Positions 1 to 8,605 of a stretch of 37,084 nucleotides of DNA are shown here, piece after piece. The notes under the pieces were generated by a model. The model made no database searches. It saw only the letters and a program-made list of their open reading frames with translations, and was not told where the DNA came from. The stretch comes from an uncultured Prevotella sp. GTDB lineage: Bacteria; Bacteroidota; Bacteroidia; Bacteroidales; Bacteroidaceae. Position numbers and translations under genes: made by a program. The stretch spans positions 1 through 37,084 of the forward strand of contig ONHE01000173.1 of NCBI GenBank assembly GCA_900317545.1, given 5' to 3'. Positions within the stretch are counted from its first letter, which is position 1, and each line of letters begins with the position of its first letter.

Positions 1-76
1 CTCTCATCCCTTCATCTTCTCCTCTCCAGCTCTCTTTGTTTGCTTCATCCTCTCATCCTTTCATCTTCTCCTCCCC
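1..76. repeat. Pyrimidine-rich near-identical direct repeat, at window edge
   Basis: Bases 1-24 and 50-73 are the same 24-base pyrimidine-rich word with one difference (C10 versus T59), giving a period of 49 bases. The minus strand of this stretch is GA-rich. The left edge of the window cuts the region, so the copy number is unknown. No open frame of interest crosses it. Confidence 0.5.
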
Positions 77-314
77 TCATTAGGGCGTTTCGTCGAACGC
101 GGAGGGGACCTGATGCTTCTCCGTGAAGGGTGAGTTTGCGCACGGAACTCTTTCAGATGGTGTAGGGAGAGGATGGCTGTGAGGATAGAACGCCAAAGCG
201 TGGCGGCAGCTATACCGTCACGCTTTGTGGGTGATTTGTCGTCAGTGACCGGACGTTATGGGCAGTTTTCGGCAGAAAGAGCGTGCTGCGCGTGACAGCA
301 AGGATCGTCTGCGA
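77..314. other. Non-coding stretch downstream of exoA
   Basis: No gene is recognisable on either strand. A plus-strand frame at 258-941 is the antisense shadow of exonuclease III. A perfect 9-bp inverted repeat lies at 194-202 / 219-227 (CAAAGCGTG with CACGCTTTG). A 6-bp hairpin at 306-321 (CGTCTG/CAGACG) overlaps the exoA stop codon. Neither has a T tract, so I do not call a terminator. Confidence 0.4.
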
Positions 315-1067
315 TCAGACGTTGAGATCCACTTCCACCGGACAATGATCGCTTCCGAAGATGTCCGTGTGGATCTTTGCGTCAGTCAGTTGATCGCGCA
401 GCCGGTCCGACACGAGGAAATAGTCGATACGCCAGCCCGTGTTTCGCTCTCGTGCACGGAAGCGGTAGGACCACCAGCTGTAAGTGACCTGCTCGGGATA
501 AAGCGTACGGAAAGTGTCCGTGAAACCACTTCCGAGAAGCATCGTCATCTTTTCACGCTCCTCATCGGTGAAACCTGCGTTTCGCCGGTTGGTCTTCGGG
601 TTCTTGATGTCGATCTCTTCGTGAGCCACGTTCATGTCTCCGCAGACGATGACAGGCTTCTTCGCGTCGAGCTGTTTGAGGAATGCGCGGAAGTCATCCT
701 CCCACTGCATGCGGTAGTCAAGCCGTCTGAGCTCGTCCTGCGAGTTAGGTGTATAGACCGTGACAAGATAGTATTTGTCCATCTCCATGGTGATGACCCG
801 CCCTTCATGATCATGCGCTTCGGTGCCCATGCCATAGGTGACGCAGAGCGGTTGGTGACGTGTGAAGATGGCTGTACCGGAATATCCCTTCTTCTCGGCA
901 TAGTTCCAATACGACTGATAGCCATCGAATGCGATATCTAATTGCCCCTCCTGCATCTTCGTCTCCTGCAGGCAAAAGAAGTCGGCATCAAGCTTTTTGA
1001 AGGCTTCTTTGAAGCCCTTGCCTACGCAGGCACGTAGTCCGTTGACGTTCCAAGATATGAATTTCAT
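315..1067 (-). CDS. xth: Exodeoxyribonuclease III (AP endonuclease, XthA/ExoA type)
   Basis: Cytoplasmic base-excision-repair enzyme that cuts 5' to abasic sites and has 3'-5' exonuclease activity. The 250-residue length is usual for the family. Visible motifs of the exonuclease-endonuclease-phosphatase fold: WNVNGLRA near residue 6, QETK with the metal ligand Glu35, GDMNVAHEE with Asp144 and Asn146, and GSDHCPV with the catalytic Asp240-His241 pair near the C terminus. ATG start at 1067. It is the last gene of a minus-strand cluster, 17 bases behind the DUF4840-like lipoprotein gene. The residues for catalysis all look intact. Whether it is expressed from the upstream cluster or from its own promoter is not visible. 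Confidence 0.95.
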   Translation of the reverse strand: MKFISWNVNGLRACVGKGFKEAFKKLDADFFCLQETKMQEGQLDIAFDGYQSYWNYAEKKGYSGTAIFTRHQPLCVTYGMGTEAHDHEGRVITMEMDKYYLVTVYTPNSQDELRRLDYRMQWEDDFRAFLKQLDAKKPVIVCGDMNVAHEEIDIKNPKTNRRNAGFTDEEREKMTMLLGSGFTDTFRTLYPEQVTYSWWSYRFRARERNTGWRIDYFLVSDRLRDQLTDAKIHTDIFGSDHCPVEVDLNV

Positions 1068-1084
1068 CGTTGGTCTTTGTTTGT

Positions 1085-1684
1085 TCAGATTTTCTTTCCG
1101 GTATATATGATTGCCATTTCTGTGAAGTAGGAGCTGTGCGTTCCATCAACGTACATTCCGGCTGCGACGAGTTGGAGGGTCTGCGTAGTCATGTTGCCCA
1201 CTCCGTAGGAGTAACCGCCTTGGTAGAAGGGGAATTTCAGCTCGTGCGTGCCGCCGTTGTATTCCACGCTGACGGTAGCCGTCTGCGGTGCGAGGGTGAA
1301 CTGATAGGGTGCAGAGATGCTTGAGAAAGAATAGTAATAAGCCTCCAGCTTGATCATCTCCTCCGATGCCTCGAGCGCTTTCTTGATATCTGCGTCAGTG
1401 ACACCTTTCGCTAACTGCGATGCTGGAAACTCCGCGAAAGTGATCTTGTTGTTGTCTGCCGCCCACTTCTGGCTGCCCAAAGAGTCGGTCTGCGTCAGCA
1501 TGTTGTTCTGGATGACGCCTGTGAAGAGCGATCCGTCATAGGTTCCTGCCATGCTGGCTATGCTGGTCCGCATCTGTTCTTCGGTGATCGTGTCGGTCGT
1601 ATCGTCACCAAAACAGGAGGTCATGATCAATGTCACCGCCGCCAGACAGAGCGTGACGGCAAGGATTCTTCTTGTCTTTATCAT
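1085..1684 (-). CDS. Exported lipoprotein, DUF4840-like
   Basis: 199 residues with a lipoprotein signal: basic start MIKTRR, hydrophobic core, then a lipobox-like MTSC with lipidation Cys24. The mature part begins with an acidic stretch and is predicted beta-rich. The pattern (short lipoprotein with TYDGSLF and a C-terminal [14 protein letters not shown] strand) resembles the DUF4840 family common in Bacteroidales; this assignment is from memory of the family and is moderate. Function is unknown. It sits 74 bases behind folE and 17 bases before exoA, which may mean co-transcription and need not mean a shared role. ATG start at 1684. Confidence 0.6.
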   Translation of the reverse strand: MIKTRRILAVTLCLAAVTLIMTSCFGDDTTDTITEEQMRTSIASMAGTYDGSLFTGVIQNNMLTQTDSLGSQKWAADNNKITFAEFPASQLAKGVTDADIKKALEASEEMIKLEAYYYSFSSISAPYQFTLAPQTATVSVEYNGGTHELKFPFYQGGYSYGVGNMTTQTLQLVAAGMYVDGTHSSYFTEMAIIYTGKKI

Positions 1685-1758
1685 ATCTATATGGATTTAA
1701 TGTGTCGTGCGTAAATGGTTTGCAGTCTTCGGGAAGATCATCTGTGCGGCAGCCGCTT

Positions 1759-2352
1759 CTATATTCTTTTCGACTCGCCCTGCAGCAAGTTCATGAACTC
1801 GCTGCGCGTCTTGGCCGATCCGAACACACCGCTGTAGGCGCTTGTCGTGGTGATTGCATTCTGCTTTTCTACGCCGCGCATCTGCATGCACATGTGTTTG
1901 GCCTCGATGACCACCATCACTCCCTGTGGCTTCAGCGTCTCCTGGATGCACTGCATGATTTGTTCGGTCAGTCGTTCCTGTACCTGCAGGCGGTGGCTGT
2001 ATATGTCCACCACGCGTGCAATCTTGCTTAAGCCCGTGATATATCCATTGGGAATGTAGGCCACATGCGCCTTGCCATAGAAGGGGAGCATGTGGTGTTC
2101 GCACAAGGAGAAAAAGTCGATGTCTTTGACGATCACCATCTGGTTATACTTTTCGGCAAACAGGGCATCGGTCAAGACCTTGTGCGGGTCTTCCGTATAG
2201 CCTCGGGTGAGGATCTGCATGGCCTTTGCCACGCGCATGGGTGTCTTCTCCAATCCATCCCGGGATGGATCCTCACCGATCAATTGCAGGATGGAGTGAT
2301 AGTGGTGTGCGAGGTCTTCGAGGCCCTCGCGGTATTTGTTATCTGTGTTCAT
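1759..2352 (-). CDS. folE: GTP cyclohydrolase I (FolE)
   Basis: Converts GTP to 7,8-dihydroneopterin triphosphate, the first step of folate/pterin synthesis; also feeds queuosine-type pathways. The length of 197 residues fits the type I family. Zinc ligands are visible as Cys84 and His87 in [10 protein letters not shown] and Cys155 in KHMCMQMRG. The conserved segments [18 protein letters not shown] and [10 protein letters not shown] are present. ATG at 2352, one base after the stop of the SPOR gene, so translation is probably coupled. Two other folate/queuosine genes, folK and queA, lie at the other end of the window but are not in the same transcript. Confidence 0.96.
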   Translation of the reverse strand: MNTDNKYREGLEDLAHHYHSILQLIGEDPSRDGLEKTPMRVAKAMQILTRGYTEDPHKVLTDALFAEKYNQMVIVKDIDFFSLCEHHMLPFYGKAHVAYIPNGYITGLSKIARVVDIYSHRLQVQERLTEQIMQCIQETLKPQGVMVVIEAKHMCMQMRGVEKQNAITTTSAYSGVFGSAKTRSEFMNLLQGESKRI

Positions 2353-2353
2353 A

Positions 2354-3043
2354 TTAGTATTGGACGGTAATCTTGCCCCTCACGATGATTGCGGAGCGGT
2401 AGCCTAACTTCTTGATGTTCGTGAGCATGCGGTTCGCTTCCTCATAACTGCGGTAGTTGCCCACATGACATATCCAGCGGGGAGAATAGAAATGAACGTA
2501 GATAGGCTCGTCCGGGAACTTCATCTTGATATTGTCCCTGATGCTCTCCGCTTTCAGACGTGCGGCTCGGGTGTTGCCTCCGGCGTAGGCCTGTACGCGG
2601 TATCCGGTCACCTTATAGCTTTTGCGCATGACCTTCTTGCGCATGTCGATGGTCGGGATCTCCATCTCATTGTCTGTGTCATTGTCTGTCTGTCGGGGTG
2701 GAACGGACTCATGGTGGGTGCTGTCGGGTTTCTTTGCCGGTGTGTCCTTGGTATGGTCAGTCTGCTGTTTGGCTGTGCCAGTCTGCGGACCGGCTGTCTG
2801 TGCCGGTCGGTTCGGTTCGGTCTTTGCCTGCGGTAGGGTCGGTGTGGTCTTGTCCTTTGCTGCATTCCCGGCTGGCTGCTGGCTCTTTTTGCCATTGACA
2901 AGATCACTGATGGCCTTGCTTTGCGTGACGGTTACCGTCCCTTCGCCTGCTTTCCGCTGCTGCAAATGATCAAGGTAGGTCTGGGCATTGGCGGTCTGCG
3001 TCATACCCACTGCTAATAATATCAATAGGAAGAGTTGCTTCAT
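2354..3043 (-). CDS. Exported SPOR-domain protein
   Basis: 229 residues from the ATG at 3043, which gives a clean signal peptide ([13 protein letters not shown], cleavage after ANA). The longer frame to 3058 would need a TTG start and would reach into the terminator region, so it is rejected. After the signal comes a low-complexity linker rich in T, P, Q and K (about residues 30-125), then a SPOR domain (about 145-229) with the typical YRVQAYAGG strand, helix, and [12 protein letters not shown] segment. SPOR domains bind denuded glycan strands of peptidoglycan, often at the septum. Probably a periplasmic cell-wall-binding protein. Ends one base before folE. Confidence 0.85.
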   Translation of the reverse strand: MKQLFLLILLAVGMTQTANAQTYLDHLQQRKAGEGTVTVTQSKAISDLVNGKKSQQPAGNAAKDKTTPTLPQAKTEPNRPAQTAGPQTGTAKQQTDHTKDTPAKKPDSTHHESVPPRQTDNDTDNEMEIPTIDMRKKVMRKSYKVTGYRVQAYAGGNTRAARLKAESIRDNIKMKFPDEPIYVHFYSPRWICHVGNYRSYEEANRMLTNIKKLGYRSAIIVRGKITVQY

Positions 3044-3055
3044 GTACCCAACGTT

Positions 3056-3122
3056 CAATGAAAAAAGAAACCGTGGACTTGCCTCTGCACGATCCGCTGG
3101 CGGGCGTGCGGCAAGTCCATGG
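3056..3122 (-). terminator. Intrinsic terminator/attenuator behind tpiA
   Basis: Arms 3071-3083 and 3110-3122 (CCGTGGACTTGCC with GGCAAGTCCATGG) pair over 13 positions with one wobble. An inner 5-bp stem GCACG/CGTGC extends it. Read on the minus strand the hairpin is followed directly by TTTCTTTTTT. It lies 17 bases after the tpiA stop and just before the SPOR start, inside what otherwise looks like one operon. Confidence 0.75.
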
Positions 3123-3138
3123 CTTTACGGATGACTTA

Positions 3139-5211
3139 TTACTTCCAGGCATCTATGATGGCCTTAAAGTCGCCTGCTTTCAGCGAGGCGCCGCCGATGA
3201 GGCCGCCGTCAATGTCAGGTTTGGCGAACAGATCAGCCGCATTCGAAGGATTGCAGCTTCCTCCGTAGAGGATGGACGTGTCTTCTGCTGCCTCCTGACC
3301 GTATTTCTCGGCAATGATAGAGCGTATGTATGCGAGCATCTCCTCTGCCTGATCGGAGGTCGCTGTCTTGCCTGTTCCGATGGCCCAGATGGGTTCATAG
3401 GCCAGGATAATGTTCCTCCATTCTTCCGAGGAGAGGTTGAATACGGATGCTTCCAGCTCAGCTTTGACCACCTCGTTCTGCTTGTTGGCCTCGCGCTCTT
3501 CCAGGGTCTCGCCGCAGCAGAAGATCACTTTCAGGCCGTTGGCAAGCGCGAGCTGAACCTTTTCCTTCAGGATCTCGGGTGTCTCGTGATAATACTGACG
3601 GCGCTCTGAGTGTCCGAGGATCACGTACCGTGCCCCTGTGCTCTTGACCATGGCGGCAGATACTTCGCCCGTATATGCACCCTTTGCCTTGTCTGCGCAG
3701 TTTTCGGCCCCCAGGCCGACTACTTCAGGATCCAGCACTTGTGCCACGCTGGCCAAGTGGATGAATGGCGTGCAGATGACAACATCGCAGTTTGGCTTGT
3801 CAGCCTGCAATGCTTCGTTGATCTCTTTTGCCAGTTCTACGCCTTCCTGCAGGGTCTCGTTCATTTTCCAGTTGCCTGCAACGATTTTCTTTCTCATATC
3901 TCTTTTGTTGTTTATAAAAAGTTTATATAGTTTATTCGATTGTTCTTTACGCCTCAGCCATTGGGTCCACATCCAGAGTCTGTCAGCCATTGTGAGGAGT
4001 AATAGGGGCAATATGAACCAGAGGAAGATCTTCACAATCTTGTCCGGAAGGCTGTTGGGAGCCATCTGTCCGATGGACAAGTCTTCGAGGGGAGCGTTCA
4101 GTTGGCCTTCCGGGGGCAGGTCGTTGTGGCTCCATTTCTGGATGATGGTGCCGTCTTTGAGCAGCAACAGCCCCGGATTGGATCTGATGATAGTCTTCAA
4201 GGTGACTTCATCGGTCGCGCAGAAGGGGTATTCCGCCCCTGTGATGTCACACCAGTGCCTGATTGCCTTGTCCCCGCTGGCGGTCAGACAGTAGAACGGA
4301 TAGCCGTTGTCCTGCGCATATTCATAGAGCTGGTCGATGCTTCCGAAGTTGCTGTCATCGGATTTTTCCAAGTGCGGAGCGATGAGCAGGAAGGTGTAAC
4401 CTTTGTGCGAGAGCACAGCGTCCGTGATGTCTTCCCCGGTGCTGAGGTCCTCGATGGAGAAGTCGTGGATGGGCGGCGTGTATCCTTCCTTGGTCTGCAC
4501 GGTCTTTGAGTCGACAAATTCCCAGGTTGAATCGGGATAGTCATCGAGCGTGAACGTTTTCTTCTGCCCGTTTTTCTGGAGGATGAAAGTGGTCTCGAAT
4601 TCGGGCTGCGGCGCACCTTCGGGAATCTTCATGCCTTCGGGGATGTTGGCTCCGATGTGGTAAGGACGGAAGTCTAACGGAGGCAGGTGATAGATGCTGT
4701 GGCCGCTCGAGACCAAGATGAAGAGAGCGGTATAGTTGATCGCGATCCATTGGGTGGACTTTGAGAGGAACCGGACCATCCGCAGCGGCCATCTGAAGAC
4801 GGTCAGTGACGCGGCAAGAAGTATGATGTTCTTGCCCAGGGTCTCCATATTGGTGAGCTTCAGCGCGTCACCGAAGCATCCGCAGTCTTTGACCGGGTCG
4901 GCGACGGCTATCCACACGGTGATGAGTGTCATCACGGCGGTGAAGGCCAGGATGATCTTTGAGACCAGCCGACGGTGGATGGCGAACAGCAGAAAGATGC
5001 CTAAACAGAATTCAAGGGCCGACAGCGCGACCGACGCGACCAGCGTGATCCAGTCGGGGAAGAGTCCGGCGAGCCCAAGTGCCGTCAGATAATCCTGAAT
5101 CTTATACTGCGTCCCGAGAGGGTCGATGGCCTTGACGTATCCCGAGAAGATGAAGGTCGCGGCAATCAGAAACCTACTGAGGTTGGTCAATATGGTCTTA
5201 ATCTTGTCCAC
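3139..5211 (-). CDS. tpiA: BT_3928-family (DoxX-like) membrane protein fused to triosephosphate isomerase
   Basis: One uninterrupted frame of 690 codons. Residues 1-438: membrane protein of the BT_3928 type. It has a DoxX/MauE-like four-helix N-terminal part with [13 protein letters not shown] and the DCGCFGD motif, another membrane segment near 155-170, a thioredoxin-like soluble part (about 240-370), and a last membrane helix near 390-410 followed by basic residues, which places its C terminus in the cytoplasm. Residues 439-690: complete TpiA (252 residues, the normal size) with AGNWKMN (substrate Lys), LGHSERR (catalytic His) and [11 protein letters not shown] (catalytic Glu). TpiA interconverts dihydroxyacetone phosphate and glyceraldehyde 3-phosphate. 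The start is GTG at 5211, overlapping the DUF1599 gene by 14 bases. In relatives I know these are two adjacent genes. An internal ATG at 3897 could also make free TpiA. Confidence 0.88.
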   Translation of the reverse strand: MDKIKTILTNLSRFLIAATFIFSGYVKAIDPLGTQYKIQDYLTALGLAGLFPDWITLVASVALSALEFCLGIFLLFAIHRRLVSKIILAFTAVMTLITVWIAVADPVKDCGCFGDALKLTNMETLGKNIILLAASLTVFRWPLRMVRFLSKSTQWIAINYTALFILVSSGHSIYHLPPLDFRPYHIGANIPEGMKIPEGAPQPEFETTFILQKNGQKKTFTLDDYPDSTWEFVDSKTVQTKEGYTPPIHDFSIEDLSTGEDITDAVLSHKGYTFLLIAPHLEKSDDSNFGSIDQLYEYAQDNGYPFYCLTASGDKAIRHWCDITGAEYPFCATDEVTLKTIIRSNPGLLLLKDGTIIQKWSHNDLPPEGQLNAPLEDLSIGQMAPNSLPDKIVKIFLWFILPLLLLTMADRLWMWTQWLRRKEQSNKLYKLFINNKRDMRKKIVAGNWKMNETLQEGVELAKEINEALQADKPNCDVVICTPFIHLASVAQVLDPEVVGLGAENCADKAKGAYTGEVSAAMVKSTGARYVILGHSERRQYYHETPEILKEKVQLALANGLKVIFCCGETLEEREANKQNEVVKAELEASVFNLSSEEWRNIILAYEPIWAIGTGKTATSDQAEEMLAYIRSIIAEKYGQEAAEDTSILYGGSCNPSNAADLFAKPDIDGGLIGGASLKAGDFKAIIDAWK
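3898..3945 (-). other. AT-rich fusion linker / possible internal tpiA translation start region
   Basis: These 48 bases are only about 20% G+C by hand count, in a coding neighbourhood near 50-55%. On the minus strand they end in AACAACAAAAGAGAT directly before ATG (3897), an A-rich context of the kind used for initiation in Bacteroidetes. They encode [14 protein letters not shown], with no stop codon in the frame. It looks like a former intergenic spacer that has become open, or that still serves as an initiation region. Confidence 0.6.
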
Positions 5212-5752
5212 TGAGTTTGATCACGCCGAAGACGGCATAGTTGATAATGTCCATGTAATTGGCGTCGATGCCTTCCGAGACGGTTGCTTCGCCGTTGAGG
5301 TCTTCGAGTTCCTTGCAGCGCTGGATCTTGGTGAGGATGAAGTCCGTGTAGCTGCTGATGCGCATGGCGCGCCATGCTTCATCGTAGTCATGGTTTTTCC
5401 GGAGCATCAACTGTAGCGCTTCGGCGGCGTGTCGGTCATAAAGCGCGAGTGCTTCCGCATTGTTTATGTCGACCTGGTCGGCAAAGCCCTTCTCGAGCTG
5501 AATCAGTCCGATGATGCCGTAGTTGATGAGTGCCACGAACTCAGACCTGATTCCTTCGTCGATCAAGGCTTTCTTCTTGATCTCGATCGATCGTATGCGC
5601 TTGGCTTTGATGAAGAGCTGATCGGTCAGTGACGAGGGCCGGAGGATGCGCCATGATGCACTGTAGTCGTGCAGCTTGTGCTCAAAGAGGGTGCGGCATT
5701 CCTTCATGACGTTGCGGAACTGGTCTTCCGTTGTGATAGATTTGTCTGCCAT
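5198..5752 (-). CDS. DUF1599 protein with internal duplication
   Basis: 184 residues from the ATG at 5752. The frame can be drawn to 5764, but that codon is TTG and lies in the -7 box of the promoter. The protein is two copies of one motif: first half [17 protein letters not shown], then KAKRI and [12 protein letters not shown]; second half [17 protein letters not shown], then KIQRC and [12 protein letters not shown]. This matches DUF1599 (Pfam: nucleotide modification associated domain 1). The molecular role is not established; the conserved H-D-Y, W-R and S-S-T-D positions suggest a binding or active site in each half. First gene before the BT_3928-TpiA gene, which starts within its last 14 bases. 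Confidence 0.8.
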   Translation of the reverse strand: MADKSITTEDQFRNVMKECRTLFEHKLHDYSASWRILRPSSLTDQLFIKAKRIRSIEIKKKALIDEGIRSEFVALINYGIIGLIQLEKGFADQVDINNAEALALYDRHAAEALQLMLRKNHDYDEAWRAMRISSYTDFILTKIQRCKELEDLNGEATVSEGIDANYMDIINYAVFGVIKLSGQD

Positions 5753-5761
5753 AATTGTCTG

Positions 5762-5793
5762 CAAATGTACGCATTTATCCCGAAACAGCCAAA
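5762..5793 (-). promoter_or_regulatory. Bacteroidetes-type promoter for the DUF1599-tpiA operon
   Basis: On the minus strand: TTTG at 5793-5790, 20-base spacer, TACATTTG at 5769-5762. This fits the -33 TTTG / -7 TAnnTTTG consensus. The -7 box ends nine bases before the ATG at 5752, so the transcript should have almost no leader. Confidence 0.75.
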
Positions 5794-5832
5794 AATGTCT
5801 GTCTTTAGTGTCGGGTGTTTAGTGTTTTTTAA

Positions 5833-6246
5833 TCAACGGTTTTCCCCTTGTCTGCGATGGATGACGCGTACGGTGCCGCACAGGGCATCGTATCTGATCT
5901 GCAGGGAATCCTTGCGGATGCCGAGGAAGTTGCGCTCGCGGATGGTCCGGGCTTGGCGCTGCAGGATGGTGACGGCTTGAAGGGCGGAGTCTGTGCGCGC
6001 GATGTCCTGCTGGACCATCTTCAGATAGGCGTCCTGCCAGATGCGGAGCGACTTCTTCCGGGCCTCGAGGGCGTTGGGATGGTTGACGCGGAGCTTGCGG
6101 ATCGAGTCGAGGGCTTGCCGGTATCTTCCCTGGGCATAGAGCGCTTCGATGTGCGACATCAGCGGTGCCGCCTTCTGGTCTTCGGTCTGCTCGCAGCCCG
6201 CAAGCAGGGCGGCCAGCAGGCATGTTGCAACTGTCTTCTTCATCAT
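5833..6246 (-). CDS. Small lipoprotein, function unknown
   Basis: 137 residues with a lipoprotein signal: MMKKTVATCLLAALLAGC, lipidation Cys18. The mature part is charged and helical, with a TPR-like stretch (HIEALYAQGRYRQALDSIRKL, about residues 32-52) followed by a probable coiled coil to about 115. I do not recognise a named family. It is the first minus-strand gene of the cluster; the DUF1599 promoter lies between it and the next gene, so it may be a separate unit. Start: two ATG codons at 6246 and 6243, directly behind a -7 box. Confidence 0.7.
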   Translation of the reverse strand: MMKKTVATCLLAALLAGCEQTEDQKAAPLMSHIEALYAQGRYRQALDSIRKLRVNHPNALEARKKSLRIWQDAYLKMVQQDIARTDSALQAVTILQRQARTIRERNFLGIRKDSLQIRYDALCGTVRVIHRRQGENR

Positions 6247-6251
6247 GGGTA

Positions 6252-6259
6252 CAAAAATA
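6252..6259 (-). promoter_or_regulatory. -7 box for the small lipoprotein gene
   Basis: Minus strand TATTTTTG fits TAnnTTTG. It ends five bases before the ATG at 6246, implying a leaderless or nearly leaderless transcript. No clear -33 TTTG at the usual distance. Confidence 0.5.
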
Positions 6260-6337
6260 GTAAAAATATTGCAGATGCGGGCCGACCGGCAGCTTAAAAT
6301 TCTTTTTTCTGCGTTCCTATATGTCGATTTAAAATAT

Positions 6338-6345
6338 TACCTTTG
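6338..6345 (+). promoter_or_regulatory. -7 box for the cca gene
   Basis: TACCTTTG fits TAnnTTTG and lies 16 bases before the ATG at 6362. The -33 region is not well conserved. Confidence 0.6.
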
Positions 6346-6361
6346 CAGTCAAATTCAATGA

Positions 6362-7891
6362 ATGATGAGAAATCTATCGAATGCGGATCTGGCGCGCATC
6401 CTTGATCGGGACATCTTCCGAAAGATCGGTGAGGCGGCCGATTCGCTGCGTTTAGACTGCTATGTAGTGGGCGGCTACGTGCGCGATCTGTTTCTTGAGC
6501 GCCCCTCGAATGACATCGACGTCGTTGTCATCGGCAACGGCATCGCTGTGGCCGAGGCCTTGCAGGAGCGGCTGAAAGGGCGCACGCATCTGTCGGTGTT
6601 CCGCAATTTCGGTACGGCGCAGGTGAAATGGCGTGGCTTGGAGATTGAGTTCGTGGGGGCAAGGAAGGAGAGTTACAGCCATGAATCGCGCAAGCCGCAT
6701 GTCGAGGACGGCACGTTGGAGGACGACCAGAACCGCCGCGACTTCACCATCAATGCCATGGCAGTCTGCCTGAACAGTGGCCACTTCGGCGAACTCGTGG
6801 ACCCTTTCGACGGCCTCTACGACTTGGAGGACGGCATCATCCGCACGCCGCTCGATCCGGACATCACCTTCTCCGACGACCCGTTGCGCATGCTGCGCTG
6901 CGTGAGGTTTGCCGCGCAGCTCAATTTCTTCATTGATGACGAGACTTTCGAGGCTCTCGGGCGCAACGCCGAGCGGCTCAAGATCGTCAGCGGGGAGCGC
7001 ATTGCCGACGAGATGAACAAGATCATGCTCACCCGGACGCCCAGCAAGGGATTCGTGGACCTCCACCGCACCGGCCTGTTGGAATTCATCCTGCCCGAGC
7101 TATCCGCCTTGGACATCGTCGAAACGAAGAACGGACGCAAGCACAAGAACAATTTCTACCATACACTCGAGGTGCTCGACAATCTCTGCCGGGCACAGGA
7201 AGCGCGTCTCGCGGACCTGCGAGAGGAGATCGCCGAGGCCGGTGAGGCCACTGAAAAAGGTCGTGACGTGCAGGACCAAATAAACCGGTTGCAGGATCAC
7301 ATGCTCTGGCTGCGATGGGGAGCGCTGCTCCACGACATCGGCAAGACACGCTCGAAGCGTTTCGATCCGCGGTTCGGGTGGACCTTTCACAACCACAATG
7401 TCATCGGCGCGCGGATGGTTCCCGACCTCTTCCGGCGGCTCAAACTGCCGTTGGATGCCAAGATGAAGTATGTCCAAAAGCTTGTCGACCTGCACATGAG
7501 ACCCATCGCGATCGCCGATGACGAGGTGACTGACAGTGCCGTGAGACGGTTGGTCAACGATGCCGGCGACGACATCGATGACCTGATGATGCTCTGTGAG
7601 GCCGACATCACGAGCAAGAATGAGGTGCGAAAGCAGCGTTTCTTGGACAATTTCCGCATCGTCAGGGAGAAGATTGAAGACTTGAAGGAACGCGACTACA
7701 AGCGCCTGCTGCAACCCTGTATCGACGGCGACGAGATCATGCAGCTCTTCCATCTCCAGCCCAGTCGGGAAGTGGGCACGCTGAAGCAAACGCTAAAGGA
7801 CGCCGTGCTGGACAACCGGGTGGAAAATGCGCGTGAGCCGCTCATGCAACTGCTCATGGAAAAGGCCCGGACAATGGGCCTCACAGATTAG
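6362..7891 (+). CDS. cca: CCA tRNA nucleotidyltransferase with HD domain
   Basis: 509-residue member of the class II nucleotidyltransferase (PcnB/CCA) family, which adds or repairs the 3' CCA end of tRNA. N-terminal catalytic head: GGYVRD near residues 37-42 and the metal-binding DID at 51-53. Next come RRDFTINAMA and the neck motif DPLRMLRCVRFAAQLNF. A C-terminal HD domain is visible, with LLHDIGK around His324-Asp325 and HNHNVIGARM; HD domains in CCA enzymes carry phosphohydrolase activity. It could in principle be a poly(A) polymerase-like paralogue, but the Bacteroidetes CCA enzyme has this layout. Single gene, with a -7 box 16 bases upstream. The ATG at 6362 is followed by a second ATG. 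Confidence 0.9.
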   Translation: MMRNLSNADLARILDRDIFRKIGEAADSLRLDCYVVGGYVRDLFLERPSNDIDVVVIGNGIAVAEALQERLKGRTHLSVFRNFGTAQVKWRGLEIEFVGARKESYSHESRKPHVEDGTLEDDQNRRDFTINAMAVCLNSGHFGELVDPFDGLYDLEDGIIRTPLDPDITFSDDPLRMLRCVRFAAQLNFFIDDETFEALGRNAERLKIVSGERIADEMNKIMLTRTPSKGFVDLHRTGLLEFILPELSALDIVETKNGRKHKNNFYHTLEVLDNLCRAQEARLADLREEIAEAGEATEKGRDVQDQINRLQDHMLWLRWGALLHDIGKTRSKRFDPRFGWTFHNHNVIGARMVPDLFRRLKLPLDAKMKYVQKLVDLHMRPIAIADDEVTDSAVRRLVNDAGDDIDDLMMLCEADITSKNEVRKQRFLDNFRIVREKIEDLKERDYKRLLQPCIDGDEIMQLFHLQPSREVGTLKQTLKDAVLDNRVENAREPLMQLLMEKARTMGLTD

Positions 7892-8002
7892 GAAAAATTT
7901 TGAATATCGGCTTCAGAAATGCGCTCCGCGACCGGCGGAGCCTATTGCCCGGATGAGGAGACGAATCCTGCGGCAAGACCAAAAAATGCCTCCGCGAGGC
8001 CC

Positions 8003-8080
8003 GGAGCTATCCTTTTCGCCCCGCAGAGCTATCCTCTCGGATGCGCAGAGGATAGCTCCAGACATCCAAAAGCTATCTTT
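8003..8080. repeat. Cluster of GGATAGCTC-type palindromic repeats
   Basis: Four copies of one word lie close together: GGAGCTATCC (8003-8012), GAGCTATCCTCT (8026-8037), its exact complement AGAGGATAGCTC (8047-8058) and AAGCTATCTT (8069-8078). The second and third form a perfect 12-bp stem with a 9-base loop. There is no T tract after it. Related copies occur near 16128 and 31060-31120. Confidence 0.6.
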
Positions 8081-8504
8081 CGCGTCGATAAAAAGACCCT
8101 TTTTGCGTGTTATCCCCTTGCTTTCGTCATGTGTTTCCAGTCATTCAGGTCTGCCAAAGCATACCTCCGTGCCTGGAACTTTTATTTTTCGGTTGATCAG
8201 TTGGCGGTTTCTGCCGTCTCAATAGCTCATTTCTATCTTTTCAGGAGCTGTTTTCCAGATTTATTTCTTTGATTTTTTTTGATATTTGGAGGCAGCGACG
8301 GAAGGAGCTCGGAATGTATCATTGGCGTCCCGATCTGATCCCTTTCCGTCGGTATCCCATTGACCGGTCATTGCGGTCCGTTGACAGTGTAGACAGTCCG
8401 GGGCTGATCCGTCGCGCGAGTGGCGGCTTACAATTATATCTTAATGCGTTGCCAATTATTGTTAAAAATATATTCTTGATGCTCCAATATGGTTTGATTA
8501 TATG

Positions 8505-8512
8505 TATATTTG
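8505..8512 (+). promoter_or_regulatory. -7 box for the RND efflux operon
   Basis: TATATTTG fits TAnnTTTG and is followed by a leader of about 90 bases before the ATG at 8606. No good -33 TTTG at the usual distance. Confidence 0.5.
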
Positions 8513-8605
8513 CATCGCCATAAAACCGATGAGATGTTTTTAGTTTTCTGTAGATATCTCGTTATTCTTCCGGTTTCAGTAGTAATAGTTTTAAAATAAA
8601 TAGGT

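Larger units (their letters stand above)
7892..8605. other. 714-bp intergenic region with palindrome cluster
   Basis: No frame here gives a recognisable protein; frames at 7919-8272 and 8269-8523 have odd compositions and no initiation context. The first 210 bases hold a series of small palindromes: CTCCGC/GCGGAG at 7924-7940, GCCTC/GAGGC at 7988-8000 and the GAGCTATCC family at 8003-8080. The last 180 bases are AT-rich and hold the promoter of the efflux operon. Confidence 0.6.

Noticed and set aside
258..941. 227-codon plus-strand frame
   Set aside because: It lies wholly opposite exonuclease III, which has all its motifs. The plus frame has no family features.
3044..3058. Upstream TTG start for the SPOR protein
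   Set aside because: It lies beside the terminator T run. ATG at 3043 gives a clean signal peptide.
5753..5764. Upstream TTG start for the DUF1599 protein
   Set aside because: The codon is inside the TACATTTG -7 box; ATG at 5752 fits better.
8090..8104. AAAAAG/CTTTTT hairpin as terminator of cca
   Set aside because: Only A-T-rich pairs and a short stem, 200 bases after the stop; too weak to call.
7919..8523. Several short frames in the long intergenic region
   Set aside because: They mutually overlap, have odd composition, run through palindromes and promoter DNA, and resemble no known protein.
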